From assembly GCA_030616365.1 (NCBI GenBank), contig JAUWXM010000038.1:1-10533 (forward strand): a DNA stretch of 10,533 bases, given 5' to 3'. A program made the translations under genes and the position numbers. Position 1 is the first letter of the stretch, and each line of letters opens with the position of its first letter. The DNA is from a bacterium (lineage in GTDB: Bacteria > UBP18 > UBA7526). Below, piece by piece: positions 6,274-10,533 of this stretch. The notes under the pieces are model-generated. The model searched no databases, was not told the DNA's origin, and was given only the letters and a program-made list of their open reading frames with translations.

Positions 6274-7976
6274 GAATTCTTCTTATGGGGAACCCCAATG
6301 TGGGGAAGAGCGTCATCTTTTCCCGTTTGACCGGGGTTCATGTTATCGCTAGCAATTATCCGGGAACCACAGTGGAGTTCACTAAAGGATGGGCGGAATA
6401 TAAAGGGAAGAGAGTAGAGGTCATCGATGTCCCCGGTGCTTATACCTTAGAACCCACCTCCAAGGCCGAAGAGGTGGCGGTAGAGATGCTTAAAGAAGGG
6501 GATCTGGTCATCGATATCATAGATGCCACCAACCTTGAGAGAAACCTGAACCTCGCCCTACAGCTCATTGAGAGGGGAGTTCCCACAGTAATTGCTCTTA
6601 ATATCTGGGACGAGACAAAACATAGGGGAATAAATATCAATGTTGAGAAGTTAGAAAAACTTTTAGGCGTTCCCGTTGTTCCTACGATAGGAATAACGGG
6701 TGAGGGAATAAAGGAATTATTCTCTCGCCTGGAAGAGGCAAAACGAAAGAAACCAATAAAGCGCACAGAACACCAGAGATGGGATGAGATAGGAAGAATT
6801 ATAGATAGAGTTCAAACCCTCACCCATCGCCATCACACCCTCCGGGAGATACTGGAAGAAGCAAGCATCAGACCCTTAAGCGGCCTTCCCATCGCAATAC
6901 TTGTCCTCTTTCTCTCATTTAAGATAATCCGCTTCATTGGTGAGGGACTCATCGGTTATCTCTTGGAGCCCCTCTTCACCAAGCTCTATCTTCCTCTAAT
7001 AATGAAATTGAGCCTCTTTCTGGGAAGCGGAGGTTTCCTTCACGACATTTTAATCGGTAAGCTAATAGAAGGAGGAATCGACTTCATCCAGTCCTTCGGC
7101 CTTTTGACTACGGGGCTCTACGTACCTCTGGCCATGGTTCTTCCCTATATTCTCTCTTTCTATCTTGTCTTAGGAATCCTAGAGGACACCGGATACCTTC
7201 CCCGCTTAGCCATCCTTCTAGATAATCTGATGCACAGACTCGGCCTCCACGGCTATGCCATCATTCCCAACCTATTGGGCCTGGGATGTAACGTCCCCGG
7301 AATCCTAGGCACCCGCATCCTGGAATCGAAGAGGGAGAGGTTTATTGCCAGCGCTCTCATCTCCATCGGCGTTCCTTGTGCCGCGCTTCAGGCCATGATC
7401 TTCGGTCTTGTAGGAAAGCATGGCGGCCAGTACGTCTCTATGGTCTATGGGACATTATTCCTCGTCTGGCTTCTCTTAGGACTTATCTTGAACCGTGTTC
7501 TGAAGGGCTTCAGCCCTCCGCTATTAATCGAGGTTCCTCCCTATCGCCTGCCTCCCTGGCGAACAATGGTGAAGAAACTCTGGATGCGTATCCTCGGTTT
7601 CGTAATCGAGGCCCTACCCCTTGTATTATTAGGTGTTCTGGTAGTCAACATCCTCTATTTCTTAAAAGTATTTGACTTCCTGGCCAATCTCGCGGCACCT
7701 TTTATCCATGGAATTTTAGGCCTTCCCAAGGAAGCGGTGGTGGCTTTGGTCATTGGTTTCTTACGTAAGGATGTTGCCCTGGGGATGCTCGGTCCCTTAA
7801 ACCTTACTGCCCAGCAGCTGGTTGTGGGTAGCGTGGTTTTGGCCATGTCCTTCCCCTGCATCGCCACCTTCATCATTCTTCTAAAAGAACTGGGGCTAAA
7901 GGATATGCTCAAGGCCACTGGAATCATGATTTTTAGTGCCTTCCTAGTAGGAGGCATCCTGAATTTAATTCTCTAA
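6270..7976 (+). CDS. feoB: Ferrous iron transport protein B (FeoB)
   Basis: A GTPase-linked inner-membrane protein importing Fe2+. The N-terminal G domain shows GNPNVGKS (7-14, G1), NYPGTTVE (29-36, G2), DVPG (53-56, G3) and NIWD (111-114, G4), with GITG (141-144) where G5 is expected. A helical linker to about residue 200 leads to the membrane domain. DTGYLPRLAILLDNLMHRLG (306-325) and GLGCNVPGILGTR (337-349, C340) form the first Gate region. PC at 369-370, GFLRKDVALG (496-505) and FPCIAT (528-533, C530) are further conserved sites. At 568 residues it is shorter than the roughly 770-residue E. coli protein. The usual second Gate string PxxSCSARLP reads here as GVPCAALQAM, keeping the Cys but not the SARLP. 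GAGGT (6256-6260, within the feoA end) is the likely ribosome binding site. No feoC follows. Confidence 0.94.
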   Translation: MRILLMGNPNVGKSVIFSRLTGVHVIASNYPGTTVEFTKGWAEYKGKRVEVIDVPGAYTLEPTSKAEEVAVEMLKEGDLVIDIIDATNLERNLNLALQLIERGVPTVIALNIWDETKHRGININVEKLEKLLGVPVVPTIGITGEGIKELFSRLEEAKRKKPIKRTEHQRWDEIGRIIDRVQTLTHRHHTLREILEEASIRPLSGLPIAILVLFLSFKIIRFIGEGLIGYLLEPLFTKLYLPLIMKLSLFLGSGGFLHDILIGKLIEGGIDFIQSFGLLTTGLYVPLAMVLPYILSFYLVLGILEDTGYLPRLAILLDNLMHRLGLHGYAIIPNLLGLGCNVPGILGTRILESKRERFIASALISIGVPCAALQAMIFGLVGKHGGQYVSMVYGTLFLVWLLLGLILNRVLKGFSPPLLIEVPPYRLPPWRTMVKKLWMRILGFVIEALPLVLLGVLVVNILYFLKVFDFLANLAAPFIHGILGLPKEAVVALVIGFLRKDVALGMLGPLNLTAQQLVVGSVVLAMSFPCIATFIILLKELGLKDMLKATGIMIFSAFLVGGILNLIL

Positions 7977-8041
7977 TTAAAGCCAGTCCGGATAGCAGAG
8001 TAGTCTTTAGAGGTCTGATTCATTACGAAGAGGAGTTTGAA

Positions 8042-8533
8042 ATGGCAGTTCTAAAAGTTAGATTATATAGTAACCCTATCCTGAGAAAGAAATGCCCAGA
8101 GGTGGAAGAGGTTGATAAAGAGATTAAGAAACTCCTCGATGATATGGCAGATACCATGTATCATGATGAAGGAATAGGTTTAGCGGCTCCTCAGGTTGGG
8201 GTTTTGAAGAGGGCAATTGTGGTTGATGTGGGAGAAGGATTGACTGCCCTGGCTAATCCTAAGATTCTCTGGCGTCAGGGAAAGGCAACAGGTCCTGAAG
8301 GGTGTCTCAGTTTACCGGGTATTTTCTTAAAGATAAAGCGTTCTCAGGAAGTAATTGTTGAAGGAATAGATAAGAATGGGGAGACAAAGCAGATTGGGGC
8401 CGCGGGCCTCTATGCTCGTACCTTACAACATGAGATCGACCATCTAAATGGAGTATTAATTACCGACCACATCTCGCGTAAGAAATTAAAGTCTATCAGA
8501 CAACAATTGAGAAAGATAGAGGAGGGGAGGTGA
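8042..8533 (+). CDS. def: Peptide deformylase
   Basis: A metalloenzyme that removes the N-formyl group from nascent proteins. All three family motifs are intact: GIGLAAPQVG (44-53), EGCLS (86-90, metal ligand C88), and QHEIDH (129-134, ligands H130 and H134 with catalytic E131). At 163 residues it is a normal bacterial length. The start is six bases after GAGGAG (8030-8035). The 65-base gap after feoB shows no clear promoter or terminator, so read-through from feoB is possible. The usual partner fmt (methionyl-tRNA formyltransferase) is not next to it in this window. Confidence 0.96.
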   Translation: MAVLKVRLYSNPILRKKCPEVEEVDKEIKKLLDDMADTMYHDEGIGLAAPQVGVLKRAIVVDVGEGLTALANPKILWRQGKATGPEGCLSLPGIFLKIKRSQEVIVEGIDKNGETKQIGAAGLYARTLQHEIDHLNGVLITDHISRKKLKSIRQQLRKIEEGR

Positions 8534-8538
8534 TTGAG

Positions 8539-8709
8539 ATGCCATTGGGCAACGGAACGGGACCAGAGGGCCGAGGTCCAGGGACCGGAAGAGGACTGGG
8601 AAGAAGAGCCGATAGACCCATGGGTGCTGGTATCGGAACACCACGCGGGGGTGCTGGCAGAGGTCGCCGTGGCGGCAGAGGAAGAGGAAAAATGCGTGGC
8701 AGCAGGTAA
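8539..8709 (+). CDS. Small Gly/Arg-rich protein with a DUF5320-like N-terminus
   Basis: A 56-residue frame beginning MPLGNGTGPEGRGPGTGRGL, which matches the pattern I recall for DUF5320 proteins (MPxGDGTGPxGxGPxTGRGxGYC). Members of that family are short and of unknown function, often found in anaerobes. Here the expected Tyr-Cys after the TGRG is replaced by RR and there is no Cys at all. The second half (about 31-56) is almost only Gly and Arg with a few Ala, Lys, Met, Pro, Ser and Thr, giving RG/RGG-like repeats and a very basic protein. A strong GGGGAGG (8524-8530), in the end of def, lies eight bases before the ATG. An overlapping frame starting with TTG at 8534 is acid-rich, ignores this spacing and has no family match. 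An RNA- or nucleic-acid-binding role would be only a guess. Confidence 0.72.
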   Translation: MPLGNGTGPEGRGPGTGRGLGRRADRPMGAGIGTPRGGAGRGRRGGRGRGKMRGSR

Positions 8710-8743
8710 GGTTGCTTAGAAGACGAAGATAGTGAGAGGGCAG

Positions 8744-9409
8744 ATGATTAAAGAGAATGTAGAGAAGATATTGTGTGAGTTGCCAGAAGGTGTAACATTG
8801 GTGGGAGCGGCGAAGACCAGGACAGCAGCAGAGATTCAAGAAGCTGTAGATGCCGGGGTAAAGATTATTGGGGAAAATTATGTTCAGGAGGCGGAGAGGG
8901 CATTTAAGGTAATCGGAAGAAGGGCAAAGTGGCATCTCATCGGACCACTACAGAGGAATAAGGCCAAGAAAGCCGTAGAGATATTTGATATGATAGAAAC
9001 CGTTGACTCTGTAAGGATAGCAAGAGAGATCGACAAAAGGTGTAGAGTAATCGGTAAGATAATGCCGGTACTGATTGAGATAAATAGCGGTAGGGAAGAG
9101 CAGAAAGCGGGTATTTTCCCTGAGGATGCTTTAGAGTTAATAAGAGAGATTTCGGGTCTTTCCAATATAAAGATAATGGGTCTTATGACCATGGGTCCTC
9201 GTTTTGGGAATCCCGAGGATTCCCGACCCTATTTTGTAGAAACCAGGAAGATATTTGAAAAAATTAAGCCACTTAATTTACCAAATGTTAAGGTGCAATA
9301 TCTTTCCATGGGTATGACCAATTCCTATAAGATTGCTATAGAGGAAGGGGCCAATATGGTGAGGATAGGAACCCTGATATTTGGTCCCCGTGAGGGAGAC
9401 CAAATCTAG
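8744..9409 (+). CDS. YggS/PROSC-family pyridoxal phosphate homeostasis protein
   Basis: A single-domain, alanine-racemase-like TIM-barrel protein that binds PLP and buffers free vitamin B6; no catalytic reaction is firmly known. From the ATG at 8744 it has 221 residues, the usual size. LVGAAKTR places the PLP lysine at K24. GENYVQEA (43-50), WHLIGPLQRNKAKKAVE, IEINSGREEQKAGI, GLMTMGP and the phosphate-binding end LSMGMTNSYKIAIEEG...VRIGTLIFG are all present. A GTG at 8732 would add four residues, but GAGAGG (8734-8739) fits the ATG. In E. coli loss of YggS disturbs B6 pools and impairs glycine cleavage, so sharing a region with gcvPA/gcvPB is suggestive. The same transcript is not shown. Confidence 0.94.
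   Translation: MIKENVEKILCELPEGVTLVGAAKTRTAAEIQEAVDAGVKIIGENYVQEAERAFKVIGRRAKWHLIGPLQRNKAKKAVEIFDMIETVDSVRIAREIDKRCRVIGKIMPVLIEINSGREEQKAGIFPEDALELIREISGLSNIKIMGLMTMGPRFGNPEDSRPYFVETRKIFEKIKPLNLPNVKVQYLSMGMTNSYKIAIEEGANMVRIGTLIFGPREGDQI
9379..9405 (+). other. Strong RNA hairpin at the 3' end of the yggS-type gene
   Basis: ATTTGGTCCCC (9379-9389) pairs with GGG-A-GACCAAAT (9394-9405) around a GTGA loop, giving 11 pairs and one bulged A. It covers the last codons and ends just before the stop codon. No T run follows, so it is not a classical intrinsic terminator. It could stabilise the message end or affect the next gene. Confidence 0.5.
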
Positions 9410-9442
9410 CGAACCGTAGGTGAGCGTCCTATTTGGGGAGAG

Positions 9443-10057
9443 ATGATGTTTGGACAGATAGCCAGAGAATTAAAGAGACATGCCCCATTCACTGCTTTCG
9501 GTGCCGTTACCGGAATTATCATTATGTTCCTTTTTTACCGTCTCCCTTCCAGGGTTTCCTATAATATTTTCTATACCTTACATCCCATCCATATCGTTTT
9601 AAGCGCCCTGGTCACGGCATCTATGTATAAGCTCTATCGGAAGGGTAAAGTTAGAATCTGGATTTTACTTATCATTGGTTATGTTGGCTCAATCGGTATC
9701 GCCACTTTAAGCGATTCCATAATTCCTTATTTAGGAGAGACCTTACTTCGTCTTCCTAATAAGGAAATCCATATTGGTTTTATTGAGAAATGGTGGCTGG
9801 TAAATCCTTTAGCAATTATTGGTATTGCCCTTGCCTATCTCAAGCCGACTACCAAATTTCCCCATGCAGGCCATGTTTTACTGAGCACCTGGGCATCATT
9901 ATTCCATATTATGATGGCTTTGAGCGGGGTAATAAATTGGATCTCGGTTGTTATTACTTTCTTATTCTTATTCCTTGCGGTCTGGATTCCCTGTTGTGTA
10001 AGCGATATTGTCTTTCCCCTTTTATTTGTAAAAAATAGACGCAAAGGCGCAAAATAG
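9443..10057 (+). CDS. Uncharacterised six-segment membrane protein with duplicated HxxH...SD motif
   Basis: I do not recognise this family with confidence. The 204 residues form about six hydrophobic segments (roughly 16-33, 47-62, 72-89, 119-133, 143-160, 164-183), with a positively charged C-tail (KNRRKGAK) and no signal peptide beyond the first segment. The two halves look alike. HPIHIVLS (47-54) followed after about 40 residues by SDSIIP (90-95) matches HAGHVLLS (141-148) followed by SDIVFP (187-192). Extra polar residues are H110, H155 and a CC pair at 184-185. Histidines, Asp and Cys inside membrane segments suggest metal or proton handling, but this is inference. Met2 at 9446 has better spacing from GGAG (9437-9440) than Met1 and may be the true start. 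The C-terminal NRRKGAK and stop are encoded by the palindromic repeat that follows. Confidence 0.8.
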   Translation: MMFGQIARELKRHAPFTAFGAVTGIIIMFLFYRLPSRVSYNIFYTLHPIHIVLSALVTASMYKLYRKGKVRIWILLIIGYVGSIGIATLSDSIIPYLGETLLRLPNKEIHIGFIEKWWLVNPLAIIGIALAYLKPTTKFPHAGHVLLSTWASLFHIMMALSGVINWISVVITFLFLFLAVWIPCCVSDIVFPLLFVKNRRKGAK

Positions 10058-10120
10058 AATCGCCAAGACGCCAAATTATCTTTTTAGCGCTTTAGCGGAT
10101 TCTTTGGCGCTTTGGCGGTT
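10038..10120. repeat. Imperfect palindromic repeat of CGCCAAAG-like units
   Basis: The left arm (10038-10074), built from GACGCAAAGGCGC and CGCCAAGACGCC units, is roughly complementary to the right arm (10085-10120), built from AGCGCTTTAGCGG and TTTGGCGCTTTGGCGG. Both arms share a central GAATC/GATTC block. The whole could fold as a long hairpin. It overlaps the membrane-protein stop (10055-10057) and ends four bases before the fmdB ribosome binding site. Similar CGCCAAGACGC strings recur, from general knowledge, between genes in many bacterial genomes; the function is unknown. Confidence 0.7.
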
Positions 10121-10135
10121 GCAAAGGAGGTAAAG

Positions 10136-10348
10136 ATGCCCATTTATAGTTATCTCTGTAAGAATTGTGGGGAGAAGTTCGATCTATTGGTGGGGGTTAC
10201 TGTGGAGAAGGAAGAATTAAAATGTAAGAAATGTGGCAGCAAAAAGATTACCAGACAGATAAGCGGCTTCAGTGTTGGCAAATCATCAAGTTCCAGCTGT
10301 GATTTCAGTTGTCCCACTGGGACCTGCCCTCTGGGATATGGAAGGTAA
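10136..10348 (+). CDS. FmdB-family zinc ribbon protein
   Basis: A 70-residue protein beginning MPIYSYLCKNCGEKFDLL, the hallmark of the FmdB/CxxC_CxxC_SSSS regulatory-type zinc ribbon family. C8/C11 and C30/C33 should bind one zinc. A serine run (50-54) and a Cys-bearing tail (C55, C59, C63 in CDFSCPTGTC) follow, as in many members. The precise role is unknown; the family was named for a putative formamidase regulator. The start is five bases after AAGGAGG (10124-10130). A TTG frame start at 10112 would include the ribosome binding site and part of the repeat, and is rejected. Confidence 0.9.
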   Translation: MPIYSYLCKNCGEKFDLLVGVTVEKEELKCKKCGSKKITRQISGFSVGKSSSSSCDFSCPTGTCPLGYGR

Positions 10349-10354
10349 CAAAAA

Positions 10355-10533
10355 ATGGAAAAAGAATTGGAGGTTAACAAAAGGAAAAAACTGGCGATTA
10401 AGGCGGCGAAAGAAGCAGGTAAGATATTAAAGCATTATTTTGGCAGAACTATTCAGGTCAGAGCCAAAGGCGAAAGAAGTCTGGTAACCAATATCGATCT
10501 GAAAGCAGAGGAAAAGATTGTGAATTTAATTAA
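10355..10533 (+). CDS. Inositol monophosphatase-family protein (3' partial)
   Basis: The window end cuts this gene after 59 complete codons. The visible part reads KLAIKAAKEAGKILKHYFG (12-30), then KGERSLVTNIDLKAEEKIVNLI. This is the classic N-terminus of inositol-1-monophosphatase/SuhB/CysQ-like proteins: the AKEAG helix, the KG(D/E)xxLVTxxD strand and the EEKI helix. The catalytic metal motifs (WxxDP...) lie beyond the window, so the substrate (inositol phosphate, fructose bisphosphate or PAP) cannot be told. The ATG is six bases after the fmdB stop, with GGAAGG (10340-10345) as a plausible ribosome binding site inside fmdB. The frame is open to the last base. Confidence 0.85.
   Translation, partial: MEKELEVNKRKKLAIKAAKEAGKILKHYFGRTIQVRAKGERSLVTNIDLKAEEKIVNLI

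Noticed and set aside
7376..7675. A 99-residue + strand frame inside feoB
   Set aside because: feoB is intact across it with conserved motifs, so this is an out-of-frame shadow.
7977..8041. A promoter or terminator between feoB and def
   Set aside because: No convincing -35/-10 pair or GC-rich stem with T run was found in these 65 bases.
8534..8719. A 61-residue frame starting with TTG after def
   Set aside because: It overlaps the Gly/Arg-rich frame at 8539-8709, which has an ATG at good spacing from GGGGAGG and a recognisable N-terminal pattern. The TTG frame is an acid-rich shadow.
8486..8935. A 149-residue minus-strand open frame
   Set aside because: It lies across three better-supported + strand genes, has no family pattern and is rich in Leu/Cys/Pro as expected from antisense of Gly/Arg-rich DNA.

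Overview
The window is a bacterial chromosome segment with every gene on the + strand. It is moderately AT-rich, with short spacers, several ATGA stop/start overlaps and clear Shine-Dalgarno sequences. The split two-subunit glycine dehydrogenase, the FeoA/FeoB pair with a rather short FeoB, an FmdB zinc-ribbon protein and a DUF5320-like peptide suggest an anaerobic or thermophile-related bacterium, possibly from an uncultured candidate phylum. The lineage is a weak inference; nothing here fixes it.

Region 1 (1-5481): the 3' part of an FAD/NAD(P)H pyridine nucleotide-disulfide oxidoreductase of the NADH oxidase / CoA-disulfide reductase type, then gcvT, gcvH, gcvPA and gcvPB. These encode the T, H and split P proteins of the glycine cleavage system. 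gcvT through gcvPB are translationally coupled. The L protein (dihydrolipoyl dehydrogenase) is not seen. Four CACGGAT repeat units fill the oxidoreductase-gcvT junction and supply both the stop of the first gene and the start of gcvT.

Region 2 (5462-7976): an iron-uptake unit of fur, feoA and feoB. Two near-consensus sigma-70-type promoters, TTGACA-N17-TATAAT before fur and TTGACA-N17-TATATT before feoA, each carry a 23-bp Fur-box-like palindrome starting on the last base of the -10 element. This predicts fur autoregulation and iron repression of feoAB. The fur promoter's -35 lies inside the end of gcvPB. The feoA promoter lies inside an inverted repeat that may also terminate fur.

Region 3 (8030-10533): def (peptide deformylase); a 56-residue Gly/Arg-rich gene whose start resembles DUF5320 proteins; a YggS-type PLP-binding protein; an unrecognised six-segment membrane protein with an internal duplication of HxxH and SD motifs; an FmdB-type zinc ribbon protein; and the start of an inositol-monophosphatase-family gene cut by the window end. 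A palindromic repeat of CGCCAAAG-like units overlaps the stop of the membrane-protein gene and ends just before the fmdB ribosome binding site.

Most of the window is core metabolism and iron homeostasis. The least explained parts are the duplicated membrane protein, the small RG-rich protein, and the two repeats that form gene ends. No CRISPR, phage, transposase, tRNA or rRNA was seen, and no gene-free stretch exceeds about 80 bases.
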